From: Pseudomonas fontis
GTDB lineage: Bacteria; Pseudomonadota; Gammaproteobacteria; Pseudomonadales; Pseudomonadaceae
Length of the DNA stretch: 64,000 nucleotides
Direction: 5' to 3'
NCBI RefSeq assembly: GCF_028656955.1
Contig: NZ_JAMDGY010000017.1
Location: 1 to 64,000 of the forward strand
The translations under genes were made by a program, and so were the position numbers. The stretch's first letter is position 1, and every line of letters begins with the position of its first letter. The notes beneath the pieces are model-generated. The model ran no database searches. It was not told where the DNA came from and worked only from the letters and a program-made list of their open reading frames with translations. Shown one piece after another: positions 1 through 8,785 of the stretch.

Positions 1-2453
1 CAAAATTTCTGACACCCCCCTTTGCAGCAGCAAGGTCCCCGCTTTTAGTCGTACGCACTGTGGCGTGAATGAGTTGGTAGGCATCGTATATGCCTGAGGC
101 TGCATTGATCAGTGCACCGGTTCTGACCATAAAGTCTGCACTTTTAAACAGTGTTTTTGCTTTCTCAGTTCCGCTGCTGCCAAGCACTTGTGAATTAATT
201 ATTCCTTTTGAACCTTCCCTGAAGATTAGTCCGACGGCCTCTATTCCACTTCCTAGCAACGCCATTTGAGACCCATGCAACGCCAACAACGCCTCCGTCG
301 ACTTATCCCTCACCGCAACTTCCGCTTTCTCCATGTTCTTATTCAAACTGTCACTCAGCAGGTACAACCCGCCCAACGACAGCAGCAGATCCAAACTTCC
401 CGCCACCCCGCGCAACCCACCAAAACTGGCCCGCACCATCTTCTTCGCCTGCTGCGCACTGACCCTTACGTCCTGAAGCACCTGGCGCGCAGCGGGCTCA
501 AGCGAGCCCACTGCCACTGACAATTTACTGAGCCGGCCATGCGCCGCTTCGCTCAACGTGTCGACGGCGTGACCGGCGCTGGCCAGGCGGCGCTGCAGCT
601 CCTCGGCGCTGCCTTCCACCCAGACGCTGACCTTGATACTCGTGTTCGCCAGCTTCGGGTCGAGCACTGCAAGGCTCAGCAAGCCTTCCTGAATGATCGG
701 CCGCACCTTGCGCACAGCACCGCCAAGGCCATCAATGCCGGCATGCATGCGCTCCCGCGCCTTGGCAATCGCCGCATTGGCCTTCTGTTGCATCTCTCGC
801 AAATGGGCACTTTGCAGGGCGTAATACTCGCTGAGCTTCATCTCCAACTGCAGTTCGACCAGCTTCACGCCGTTGTGCAGCCACTGGCTGGCAGTGTTCA
901 AGCGCATCACCGCCCGTTGCACGCCGGGCCCGAGCAGCGGTTTCAGCCGGCTGCTGGCGGCATTCACCGCACCCAGCGCATCGGCAATGGATTGCTTGAG
1001 CGAGTTGCGCAGCAACACGCCCATGTCGTCGCTGGAGAGAAACTTGTTCAGGGCCGAATAGAGCTTCTCGCTGTCGCGCCAATCGGTCTCGCCAGTGGCG
1101 GAAAAGCTCGGCAGCAACGCGCCCAGCAAGGCTTGGTCGCGCATCAACAGCACACGGTAAGCCGGGCTTTGCGGGTCGTTAAGCCACTTCAGCCACAGCG
1201 CCTCGCTCGGCCCCTGGGCGTCGGCAGTACTGCTCGGCGCTTCGCTGATGCCGCCCGCCAGGCACAGCGCCATGGTCTTGCAGTAGGCGCCGCCCGACTC
1301 CGGATCATCACCGTCGTAGTCATGTTGCTCGATCAGGCTGAACGCGGTGCTATTGCACAACGCGGCGTAAGCCTCGGCATTGCGGTCGATGTAGGTTTGA
1401 TACAGCGCATCCTCGCGTTCGTACTCAGCGTGGTAGGCGGCGCGTTGCGGCTCGTGATAACGCTCCTCCAGGCGCTCCCTGTTGTTCTCGACGTGGCGCT
1501 CAATGGCCTGTTGGCGCTCTACGGACGGGTCGGTGAATACCGGCGGGCCGTCACCGGTCTGTGGCTCGAAGTCGGAGACCAGTTGTTCGGCCCACTGGTG
1601 GTGCATGGCGCGAATCGCCAGGAGGATCTGCGAGGTCTGTATCCGGTAAGCCCGCTCGGGCTCTTCCCGCCATATCTGGCGAGTGGCTATCCAGCCCAAG
1701 CGCGCTGTTGTATTCCTGCACCAGGCCCACGGTGTCGTCGAGCGCCAGGGCCAGCACGCCTTGCTCCAACTGGTGCTCGGCAATGGCGTTGATCACATGG
1801 CCGCTGACGGCGGTGCGCCGCAGAAACTGGCTGTGAAAGCCATGCACGCTGGCGAACTCGCCGGGCAACTGGTGGGCATACTCGAAGACCTCACGGTCCA
1901 CCTGCAGATTGCCCGGGGTCATCGCCAGGCCCAGCTCGGCGGGATTGTCGCGGGCCTGGGCCAGGTCCAGCACCTGGAAGCGCCCGGCCGGCGCCTTGCC
2001 GGTTTTGTAGGCATTGAGCACGCTGACCGCCCAGGGGTCGCTGGCAAAGGCGATCCACGCCGTGGCGTAGGTCTTGCTGTCCAGGGTCAGGAAGGACGAG
2101 GGGATGTCGTGGTTTTCGTTCAGGCACTGCGCGGGCAGGCTCTTCGGCGGGCCAGGCACCGGCTCGTACGGGTTGAAGCGGCGCAAGTGCCCCTGCTCGG
2201 TGACTTCATAGGCTTCCCACACCTTGCGATCGAGCAGCACGTACAGATAACCGGCGCGCAAGGTACGCAGGCCCAGGGTGGTTTCAACCCGCGACCCACC
2301 ACTGAGCGGCGCCACGTAGGCCGGTCGCAGGTCCGGGACCAAGGCCCGGCGCAAGGGCAGGATCGGCAAGCCCTTGCGCTGGCAGGCCAGGCACGCGTCG
2401 ACCGGCAGCGCCGCTTCAGCAATGGAAATGGCGATGAGTTGGCTAAGGCTCAT
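1..2453 (-). pseudogene. VasX-like type VI secretion effector (MIX-type N-terminus), frameshifted and cut by the left edge
   Basis: The start is ATG at 2453 (MSLSQLIAISIAEA), which overlaps the TGA of the upstream adaptor gene as ATGA. The N-terminus (ACLACQRKGLPILPLR, a run of Tyr/Leu-rich strands, then RRFNPYEPVP) is typical of the VasX / BTH_I2691 toxin group, whose members insert into target-cell membranes. The reading frame is open from 2453 to about 1700. It would stop at 1551, but the natural continuation (IATRQIWREEPERAYR onward) lies one frame away and stays open from 1690 to position 1. One extra base within 1691-1702 therefore separates two halves of one protein. The distal half is rich in Ala/Leu helices and has one hydrophobic stretch near 230-260 (SLDLLLSLGGLYLLS), consistent with a colicin-like region. 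The gene is either inactivated or affected by a sequencing error. Family assignment is by resemblance. Confidence 0.8.
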
Positions 2454-3391
2454 GGTTGGTACTCCGGTTGGGTCAGCGAGGCGACGACGGCTTGCCAGCG
2501 GGCTTCGTTGTATTGGCTCAATTGCGCGTCCAGAGGCGACTGCCCGGCACTGGCGCGGGCCAGCATGGCGGCGACTTGGGGCTGGGTGTGCAGGCGTGGG
2601 TGCAGGCTCAGGCGATGCAACGACAAGCTCAGGAGGTCGGCGGTGGTGCTCAGCCCGAGCTCGCGCGCCTGCTGTATCAGGCGCCCGGCCTGGATGGCCG
2701 CAACCGGCGGCAGCACTGATGGCCCTTGCCAGCGTTCGGGGGCGTACAGGCCGGGGTACATGAGCAACTCGCGCCATGCCGACAGCAAGGCCTGCACCAA
2801 GGGCACGTCGTCTTGCAAACGGCTGGCCTGCGGCGGTGTGGCCGGTCGTTTGTTCGGTTGACCGTGCAGCGTTGCCGTCGCGCCACCGCTGGTGGTGAAC
2901 AACCAATGCCTGATCGGCCACCAGGGGCCCAGGTCGCTGCGCTCAAAGGCTGCGGCGAGCAACTCGAGCCGTACCGGCTCGAACACCGGGTAATACTTCG
3001 TGCCACCCGCCGCCGTAGGCAAGTGGCCCATTTGGCTCAGGTGCGCCGCAATCACCTCGGCGGGTTGCTCGCTGATCAGCCAGCCGCACACCTGTCGTTT
3101 GCGTTGTCGAACATCCGCCTGCGCCGCCCGTGCCGTCAGCTCCAGCAAGCTGCGCGAGGGGCTGGCGCCGGGGGCGGCGAGGCACGCCAGCAAGGGGCGG
3201 TGTTGCGGCGCATGGGCAAGGTCGGGGCGCAACACGGGGGTAACGGCGTCCTGGCCCAGCGTATCGCGCAGCGTCTTCGCCAGGGCGCGAGGTGAGCGTT
3301 CCGCCATGGCCAACGGATCGAGCAGGGCATAGCAGTAGTCACCGGGGCCATGCTGATCGGTGATGAACTGCAGCAAGGTGTCGAGGTTCAC
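2450..3391 (-). CDS. DUF4123-type T6SS effector adaptor (313 aa)
   Basis: This gene lies between vgrG and the effector, where DUF4123 chaperones/adaptors normally sit. They load a cognate effector onto its VgrG. The start is GTG at 3391, which overlaps the TGA of vgrG as GTGA. The stop overlaps the ATG of the effector as ATGA, so all three genes should be translationally coupled. The N-terminal half has the DUF4123 pattern: DYCYALLDPL near residue 18, a central helical part, then GWLISEQPAEVIAAHL and a PWWPIRHWLF segment. The C-terminal half, from about residue 200, is helical and probably contacts the effector. There is no signal peptide, as expected for a cytoplasmic adaptor. An ATG start is not available at the correct place. 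The family call is confident from context and sequence style; the specificity is inferred. Confidence 0.8.
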   Translation of the reverse strand: MNLDTLLQFITDQHGPGDYCYALLDPLAMAERSPRALAKTLRDTLGQDAVTPVLRPDLAHAPQHRPLLACLAAPGASPSRSLLELTARAAQADVRQRKRQVCGWLISEQPAEVIAAHLSQMGHLPTAAGGTKYYPVFEPVRLELLAAAFERSDLGPWWPIRHWLFTTSGGATATLHGQPNKRPATPPQASRLQDDVPLVQALLSAWRELLMYPGLYAPERWQGPSVLPPVAAIQAGRLIQQARELGLSTTADLLSLSLHRLSLHPRLHTQPQVAAMLARASAGQSPLDAQLSQYNEARWQAVVASLTQPEYQP

Positions 3392-5472
3392 GGCTTGCTC
3401 TCCTCGCAGGTGGTAGAGGCGTTGGCCACCAGTGCCAGGGAAAGGCTGTTGCCACTGCCCGCGTTGTCGGCGGTCATCGGGCCGTGCAGGTTGATCGCCA
3501 GGCCATTGAGGGTGATGCCGTTCTGGTCCAGCACGATGCTGCCGCCCGGGCTGCGGAACTCCAGGCGCTCGCTGGCACTGAGCTGAAACACGGTGGTCTG
3601 GCACTGCATGCCGTCGCCTGCGGCAAGGTGCAGTTGACCGTTGATGCGGTGCGTGCTGTTGCCGCCGACCTCGACCTGATGATTGGCGGTCGTCGCTTCA
3701 ATCCGGTCGTTGCCGACGTCCTCCCGCAAGTCCCGAGTGATGCTGACGTGCTGGTCGCGAGCGACGCTGCTGGAGTGATCACGGCCGATCCGCTCGCTAC
3801 GGTCGTTGCCGATATGGGTCTGTTCGTCGTGGCCAACCTCTTCGCTGCGGTTGCGCCCGATTTGCGTGGTTTCGTCATGGCCGATGCGGTTGTTCTGGTC
3901 TTTCTGCGCATGGAGGAACACCTCCTCATGCCCCAGCTCATCCTCAAAGCGCAGCTCGTTGAAGCCCACGCCCTTGTGGGTCTGGCTTTTGATGGTCATG
4001 CGGGTTCTGTGCTTGGGTAACTCATAAGGCGGGGGCTGGGTGGCGCAATAAGTGCGCCCCGTGATGATCGGTAAATCGGGGTCAGAATTTTCGTAGTTGA
4101 CGATGACTTCCTGACCGATTAGGGGTATCGCCATGGAGCCCCAGTTGCCCCCGGCCCAGCCTTGGGAAACCCGCACCCAGCAAGAGCTGAACTCGTTGCT
4201 TTGGCTCTCGCGGTCCCACGGGAAACTGAGCTTTACCCGGCCCCATTCATCGCAGTAGATCTGCTCGTTCGGCGGGCCGACCACGGTCGCCATTTGCGGC
4301 CCGTCGATACGCGGTTTGGGCAGTGACTCTGGTTTCCATTCGATGCGGCCGGGGATCAGTACCGCGTGCTGCACGTAGGAAGTACCTTGATGGGCACCCA
4401 CAGCTTCGTCCTCCTGGCTGGTGTGTTGAATGCCGATGTGCTGGATGCGCAGCACCCGCCAGTGAACGTTCAAATCCTCGCGCGGATGCTCGATCAGGTT
4501 GAAGCTCAGGCCCGGTTGCAGGCGGGTGTCGTCGCCTTGCACTTCGGCGATGCGCGCGTCGTGGCGCAGAGCGGCCATGCGGGTCTGGGTGAAGGGCTTG
4601 CCGACTTCGTCGCGTTTGTAGCGGCCGGGGAAATCAAAGCGCTCGTAGTCGTGGGACTGGTGCTGCAAATCTCTGGCGGTAGCGCTGTGTTCCTGGCGGT
4701 AGGCCGGGTGTTTGAAGCTGTAGTCGCGCTGCACCTGCCTGGCACTGCGGACCTGTTCGCTGTAGCGAAAGTGGTGCAGCGCAGGCTCGGGGTGGTCACC
4801 ACCGGGGACAGGGTTGTAGAGCACGGCGAGGGGGGCGCCACCTTCGTCTTCTGGTTCGTAGTCCTGGTCCTCTGGGTCTGGCTTGATCACACTGCGGGTG
4901 ATCAAGCCCAGCGCCAGCAAACGGTCCGTAAGAATCAGCTGATGGCCCTTGGCAGTGTGCTCGAAGGCGTAGATGAAGCCTTCTTCAGCGGCGAGGCGCT
5001 CGATGAACGCCAGGTCGGTTTCCCCGGCCTGCACGCAGTATTCGCGCACTTGATGGTCGAAGCAGACCACCAGTTCCAGGTTGGTCAGGTGTTGCGCCTT
5101 GAGCAGGATCTCGAAGATCTGCGGCACGCTCTTGTGCTGGAAGATCCGCCAATTGGAACGCAGGCGGGCACGCGCCAGTTGTGGCTCGATCAGCGCGTGA
5201 TAGCGGGTGCGGTGAAAGCCGGTGTCGCCCTGGGTGAAGCTGCTGACCAGGCCGTGTACGTAGCGTACCGGGCGTTCGCCGCGCCAGATCGTCAGTAGAA
5301 CAGGGCAGTCGAGCAACTGGCCAAAGTCAACGTCGGGCTCATCGCTGGACAGCTCGACGCTCAAGGTGAAGGGGCGACTCAAGCCTTCGTTGAGCTCGAA
5401 CGACACCACCTCAAAGGTGGCATCCCCGACTAAAGGTTTGAAGGTGTAACGCAGGTCGGATTGGCGAGACAT
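3388..5472 (-). CDS. vgrG: Type VI secretion spike protein VgrG (694 aa)
   Basis: VgrG trimers form the tip of the type VI secretion needle and carry effectors into target cells. The protein has the family order: a gp27-like base (residues 1 to about 380, starting FKPLVGDATFEVVSFELNEGLS), the gp5 OB-fold with YCDEWGRVKLSFPWD and CWVRVSQGWAGGNWGSM near 410-445, then a long beta-helix. The beta-helix contains repeated IGxDExxxIGxDRSE-type units between about residues 530 and 610. There is no extra C-terminal enzymatic domain, so toxicity must come from the downstream effector. It heads a three-gene cassette. The ATG at 5472 is preceded by TGCAGGAAGCAATTC, with a GGAAG ribosome-binding site. No other type VI structural genes are in the window, so this is an orphan vgrG island. 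Confidence 0.96.
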   Translation of the reverse strand: MSRQSDLRYTFKPLVGDATFEVVSFELNEGLSRPFTLSVELSSDEPDVDFGQLLDCPVLLTIWRGERPVRYVHGLVSSFTQGDTGFHRTRYHALIEPQLARARLRSNWRIFQHKSVPQIFEILLKAQHLTNLELVVCFDHQVREYCVQAGETDLAFIERLAAEEGFIYAFEHTAKGHQLILTDRLLALGLITRSVIKPDPEDQDYEPEDEGGAPLAVLYNPVPGGDHPEPALHHFRYSEQVRSARQVQRDYSFKHPAYRQEHSATARDLQHQSHDYERFDFPGRYKRDEVGKPFTQTRMAALRHDARIAEVQGDDTRLQPGLSFNLIEHPREDLNVHWRVLRIQHIGIQHTSQEDEAVGAHQGTSYVQHAVLIPGRIEWKPESLPKPRIDGPQMATVVGPPNEQIYCDEWGRVKLSFPWDRESQSNEFSSCWVRVSQGWAGGNWGSMAIPLIGQEVIVNYENSDPDLPIITGRTYCATQPPPYELPKHRTRMTIKSQTHKGVGFNELRFEDELGHEEVFLHAQKDQNNRIGHDETTQIGRNRSEEVGHDEQTHIGNDRSERIGRDHSSSVARDQHVSITRDLREDVGNDRIEATTANHQVEVGGNSTHRINGQLHLAAGDGMQCQTTVFQLSASERLEFRSPGGSIVLDQNGITLNGLAINLHGPMTADNAGSGNSLSLALVANASTTCEESKP

Positions 5473-5577
5473 GAATTGCTTCCTGCAATTTCAAAAGTGT
5501 CTCCAATCATGGTCACTGCTGGTGAAACGTACCCATAGGACATTTCCTGCCGCGCTGCGGGATATTTCCTTATAAGC

Positions 5578-5886
5578 CTAATTCGCTGGCCGCTGCGGAT
5601 ACGCCGATGTCCCGAAGGTGTTGCCCATCCGTGTGCTGGTCGCCGACGGAGTGGACAACCCGAGCTGATTCGGCGCCTTTCGGCTTACGTCCATCTGCAT
5701 GGCGCGGCGATTTTCCTGCGCTGCGCGCTGCCCCTCGGGGTTCTGCAGGTGCCGGGTCAGGCAGTCGTAGGCCAATGCCCGCGCCTGGCCGACCTGCACG
5801 TCAATGCAGCCTTTGTCCGCTGCAGCGGGTTCGGCTTGTGCCGTAGCGGTCAGTAGCAGCAATACAGCTATGAACATGGGTTTCAT
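5578..5886 (-). CDS. Small exported protein of unknown function (102 aa)
   Basis: The N-terminus MKPMFIAVLLLLTATAQAEP is a clear signal peptide, probably cleaved after AQA. The mature part has two cysteines (KGCIDVQVGQ and YDCLTRHLQN) about 20 residues apart that could form a disulphide. The tail is Ser/Thr/Asn/Pro-rich. A periplasmic or secreted location is likely. It stands alone between the T6SS cassette and the divergent vreA gene, transcribed away from vreA, so the 5887-6024 gap must hold promoters in both directions. I do not recognise a family and assign no function. GC content and codon use look like those of the host chromosome. Confidence 0.75.
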   Translation of the reverse strand: MKPMFIAVLLLLTATAQAEPAAADKGCIDVQVGQARALAYDCLTRHLQNPEGQRAAQENRRAMQMDVSRKAPNQLGLSTPSATSTRMGNTFGTSAYPQRPAN

Positions 5887-5964
5887 CGGAACGCTCCCGG
5901 TTTTCTGTTTCTGCAGTCTACCTCCAGGCTTTTCCCGGCACCGTTAAGGTTTATTTGCCGACGG

Positions 5965-5982
5965 CTGTCATACCAGGTTCAT
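5965..5982 (+). promoter_or_regulatory. Candidate Pho box upstream of vreA
   Basis: CTGTCAT-ACCA-GGTTCAT has the 7-4-7 layout of a PhoB site. The first half-site matches the CTGTCAT consensus exactly; the second matches only in its last four bases. It lies 42 bases before the GTG start of vreA. In P. aeruginosa, PhoB is known to activate vreAIR under phosphate starvation, so the site is in the expected place. One half-site is weak. Confidence 0.5.
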
Positions 5983-6024
5983 ACACACAAGCGAGGATTA
6001 CGCTTTTCGGGGGGAGTCGCCGGG

Positions 6025-6687
6025 GTGCGCCAATGCCTTGCCAGAATCACCGTGCTGCTCGTGGTCGTGCTGACGGGGTGGTTACCGGCACTGGCAGCAG
6101 GGCCGATCGCCTTTACCATCCCGGCCCAGCCATTGGACCAGGCCCTGCACGCCTTCAGCCAGCAGAGCGGCATGGCCGTATTGGTCGACCGTGAGCTGAC
6201 AGGCAAGCGCCGTTCGATGCACCTGCACGGGCACTTCAGCGCCCGCGCAGCGCTGCAACGGTTGCTCGAGGGTACCGGCCTGACGGCGCACTACAGCGCG
6301 GCAGATGCGTTCACCGTGCAACCGATTCAGCTTGAGCAAGTGAAGCAAGGCACGCGTCCCAACCGGATGAGTGCCGGCAACTACGCACAGGCGATCCAGC
6401 AGGCAGTCGAACGAGCCATGTGCCGTTCGGTACTCGCCCGCCCAGGCAACTACCGGGCGGCCTTGCAAGTCTGGATCGATGCACAGGGGGTTCTGGTACA
6501 GAGCCGCCTGCTGGCTTCTACCGGCAACGAGCAGCGCGATGCCGCCGTGGTCGAGAGCTTGCGCGCGTTGCTCCTGGAACGGCCACCACCGTCCTCGATG
6601 GCGCAACCGGTGACCTTATTGTTGCGACCTGAAGGAACAGGAACAGGCATGGACTGCACACATTCGCAAGGAGCCTCGGCGGCATGA
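6025..6687 (+). CDS. vreA: VreA-like signalling protein: STN domain without a receptor barrel (220 aa)
   Basis: The product is exported (signal segment MRQCLARITVLLVVVLTGWLPALAA). It then has a secretin/TonB short N-terminal (STN) domain at about residues 28-100 (FTIPAQPLDQALHAFSQQSG, LVDRELTGKRRSMHLHG, ALQRLLEGTGLTAHY). The C-terminal part (about 118-210) resembles a TonB C-terminal domain (ALQVWIDAQGVLVQSRLL). In ordinary cell-surface signalling the STN domain sits on a TonB-dependent receptor and contacts the anti-sigma factor. Here the beta-barrel and plug are absent, exactly as described for P. aeruginosa VreA. The start is GTG at 6025 with a GGGGGGAG ribosome-binding site. Its TGA overlaps the ATG of vreI (ATGA). 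How the signal is sensed is unknown; partner contacts are inferred. Confidence 0.88.
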   Translation: MRQCLARITVLLVVVLTGWLPALAAGPIAFTIPAQPLDQALHAFSQQSGMAVLVDRELTGKRRSMHLHGHFSARAALQRLLEGTGLTAHYSAADAFTVQPIQLEQVKQGTRPNRMSAGNYAQAIQQAVERAMCRSVLARPGNYRAALQVWIDAQGVLVQSRLLASTGNEQRDAAVVESLRALLLERPPPSSMAQPVTLLLRPEGTGTGMDCTHSQGASAA

Positions 6688-7226
6688 ACACACCTCGGGA
6701 CAGTACGCTGGTCAGGCTGTTTCTGACCTCCTACGACGCATTCAAGGTTCGCCTCAAGCGCCGGCTCGGCTCCGACGACCTGGCCTGCGACGTGTTGCAG
6801 GAAACCTACCTGCGGGTCGACCGCATGGAGGATACGCCCACGCTGCACAAGCCGAACGCTTACCTTTATCGCATGGCCCTGAACATTGCCGCCGATCGTC
6901 GTCAGGCCGACGCTCGTTTGCTCACCGGTGGCGAAATCGAAGCGCTGCTGCACGTCGCCGAAGACCAGGACCCCGCGCGCATCGTCGGCGGTCAGAAGGA
7001 AATCCAGTCGCTGCTCGACGCCCTGTACGAATTGCCCGCACGGCGTCGACGGATTTTCATCGCCGCGCGCCTGGAGGAAGCCTCTCACCTGGAAATCGCC
7101 CAGCGCTTTGGTATTTCGACACGGATGGTTGAAAAGGAACTGAAGGCCGCCCTGGGTTTTTGTGCCATGCGTCTTGAAAGAAAAGTGTTTCAACGGTTCG
7201 GTCCTGGTGCGGGAAAACCGTCTTGA
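6684..7226 (+). CDS. vreI: ECF sigma factor VreI, FecI type (180 aa)
   Basis: This is a FecI/iron-starvation-type ECF sigma factor of normal length. Region 2 is at about residues 10-75 (LFLTSYDAFKVRLKRRLGSDDLACDVLQE, then NAYLYRMALNIAADRRQ). Region 4 is at about 105-165 (LDALYELPARRRRIFIAARLEEASHLEIAQRFGIS), with the helix-turn-helix ending in STRMVEKELKAAL. It directs RNA polymerase to its target promoters when released by the anti-sigma factor VreR. It overlaps vreA upstream by 4 bases, and vreR follows after 40 bases. In P. aeruginosa the regulon includes the hxc and pdt genes found downstream here. Assignment as VreI rests on gene order as well as sequence. Confidence 0.93.
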   Translation: MNTPRDSTLVRLFLTSYDAFKVRLKRRLGSDDLACDVLQETYLRVDRMEDTPTLHKPNAYLYRMALNIAADRRQADARLLTGGEIEALLHVAEDQDPARIVGGQKEIQSLLDALYELPARRRRIFIAARLEEASHLEIAQRFGISTRMVEKELKAALGFCAMRLERKVFQRFGPGAGKPS

Positions 7227-7266
7227 TCAATACACAGCTCAAATTCCACAGCAGGTCGCCTACACC

Positions 7267-8181
7267 ATGATCTCCCATCCTTCGCCCGATTCGAACCTGC
7301 ACAGCCAGGCCCAGGACTGGTTGGTGCTGTTGACCTCTGGGCAGGCTACCGAGGCTGACGCCCGGGCCTTGCGCCAATGGTGTGCGAAGAGCCCCGCGCA
7401 TGCTCAAGCCTTTGCCTCCACACGTCATCTGTGGCAGCAGCTGGAACCCGCCGCGCGCCAGGCCAGCCGCGTGTTGCCCTTGCGGCAAATGGGCCGTCGG
7501 GCGTTCCTGGGGGGAGCGATCGCTGCCTCGGCGGCGTTCGTCCTGCTGCGCAGCAACCTGCTCGATGGGCTGGGGCAACCGGCAGCAGATTTCCAGACGG
7601 CGGTGGGTGAGCAACGTCAGGTGGCGCTGGGGCAAGACGTGGCGCTTGAACTCAACACCCAGACCCGCATCAGCCGCCAGGGTGGCGCAGCAATTACCTT
7701 GCTCGACGGCGAAGTCGAAGTGCAGGCACAGGCTGCGGTACAGGTGCAGGCCGGCGCTGGGTTGCTGAGCGCGCAGCAGGCGCGCTTCAATGTGCGCCAA
7801 GCGGGTGAGGTGGTCTGCGTCACCTGCCTTTCTGGTCAGGTGCAGGTGCTCTGGCAAGGGCGCAGCTTGGCCCTGGCCAGTGGCCGACAACTGAGTTACG
7901 ACCGGCAGCAGGCCGGTGAGCCACAGGTGTTTGACCCAGTGCAAGTGATGGCGTGGCGTGAGCAGTTGCTGGTTTTCCACGATACCCCCTTGAGCCAGGT
8001 GATCGACGAGATCAACCGCTACAGGCCGGGGGTGTTGCTGCTGCTCAATCCTGAACTGGGCCGGCGCAAAGTCCAGGCGCGATTCACCCTGGCTCAGTTG
8101 CCGGGTGTCGCGGGGCTGATTCGCGATGCCTACGGTGTTCGCTGCACCGAGCTACCGGGTGATGTCGTGCTGATCAGTTGA
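7267..8181 (+). CDS. vreR: FecR-family sigma regulator VreR (304 aa)
   Basis: This is an inner-membrane anti-sigma factor for VreI. The cytoplasmic N-terminus has the DUF4880/anti-sigma pattern (SQAQDWLVLLTSGQATEADARALRQWCAKSPAHAQAF). One transmembrane segment follows at about residues 80-97 (RAFLGGAIAASAAFVLLRSN). The periplasmic FecR domain contains the typical GEQRQVALGQDVALELNTQT stretch. The last 75 residues resemble an STN-contacting DUF4974 domain (LSQVIDEINRYRPG). The ATG at 7267 is chosen because it begins just before the conserved N-terminal helix; upstream in-frame sequence overlaps the end of vreI. The 3' end overlaps the convergent hxcW gene by 8 bases. Confidence 0.92.
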   Translation: MISHPSPDSNLHSQAQDWLVLLTSGQATEADARALRQWCAKSPAHAQAFASTRHLWQQLEPAARQASRVLPLRQMGRRAFLGGAIAASAAFVLLRSNLLDGLGQPAADFQTAVGEQRQVALGQDVALELNTQTRISRQGGAAITLLDGEVEVQAQAAVQVQAGAGLLSAQQARFNVRQAGEVVCVTCLSGQVQVLWQGRSLALASGRQLSYDRQQAGEPQVFDPVQVMAWREQLLVFHDTPLSQVIDEINRYRPGVLLLLNPELGRRKVQARFTLAQLPGVAGLIRDAYGVRCTELPGDVVLIS

Positions 8182-8785
8182 ACGGGCCCAGCACCTGCCG
8201 GTAACGCTCCACACCCTGCGGGCCGTCGCGCGATAGCCGCAGCTCGAAGCCGGCGGGGTTGTCCTGGCGCTGGCCATCCAGCGAGCGCCAGCCTTTGCCC
8301 GGTTGCCAGAGCCGAATAGCGAATTCGCTCACCCCTTGCAGCACGGCGACTTTGCCTTTGGGGGCCGGCAGGGGAAAGCGTGCACGAGCACTGCCACTGG
8401 CGCGGTACAGGGTATCGCCTTCCTGCCACCAGCGTACCCGTTGCAACGCCGTACCTTCGACGGTGCTGCGGATAATCTCCAACTGCACGCCGTGTTGGTC
8501 ACTGCCTTTCACACTGAAGGCCGGCGTGGGTGTGCTGCTGGCGGGGTCATGGCCAGGCAGCACGGGTTCATTGAGCTCGGTGGTGGCGCGTTGGTCCAGG
8601 TCACGTTCCAACTGGCCGAATACCCGCAGCAGTGCGCGGGTTTGCTCGGTGCTGTCACGCACATGCAGATCCGCGCGGCTGACGCTGTCCAGCCCGCGCC
8701 AGGCGACCAGGCTGACGATCGCCATCAATAAAATGGCGACCATCACTTCGATCAGGGTGAAACCGCTGTTGCGTGCATGCTTCAT
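8174..8785 (-). CDS. hxcW: Type II secretion minor pseudopilin GspJ/HxcW (203 aa)
   Basis: The N-terminus carries a prepilin cleavage site (SGFTLIEVMVAILLMAIVSLVAWRG), cut by the PilD-type peptidase after the Gly, with Glu at +5. The rest (EQTRALLRVFGQLERDLDQRA, then RVRWWQEGDTLYR) is typical of GspJ, a minor pseudopilin at the tip of the type II pseudopilus with GspH, GspI and GspK. The ATG at 8785 overlaps the stop of hxcU (ATGA), so the two are coupled. The pair is transcribed away from hxcP. The 3' end converges on vreR with an 8-base overlap. Hxc naming follows the conserved P. aeruginosa gene order. Confidence 0.93.
   Translation of the reverse strand: MKHARNSGFTLIEVMVAILLMAIVSLVAWRGLDSVSRADLHVRDSTEQTRALLRVFGQLERDLDQRATTELNEPVLPGHDPASSTPTPAFSVKGSDQHGVQLEIIRSTVEGTALQRVRWWQEGDTLYRASGSARARFPLPAPKGKVAVLQGVSEFAIRLWQPGKGWRSLDGQRQDNPAGFELRLSRDGPQGVERYRQVLGPFN

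Noticed and set aside
539..1792. Plus-strand frame of 417 codons across the frameshifted effector
   Set aside because: It shadows the VasX-like effector, whose two halves show real family sequence on the minus strand.
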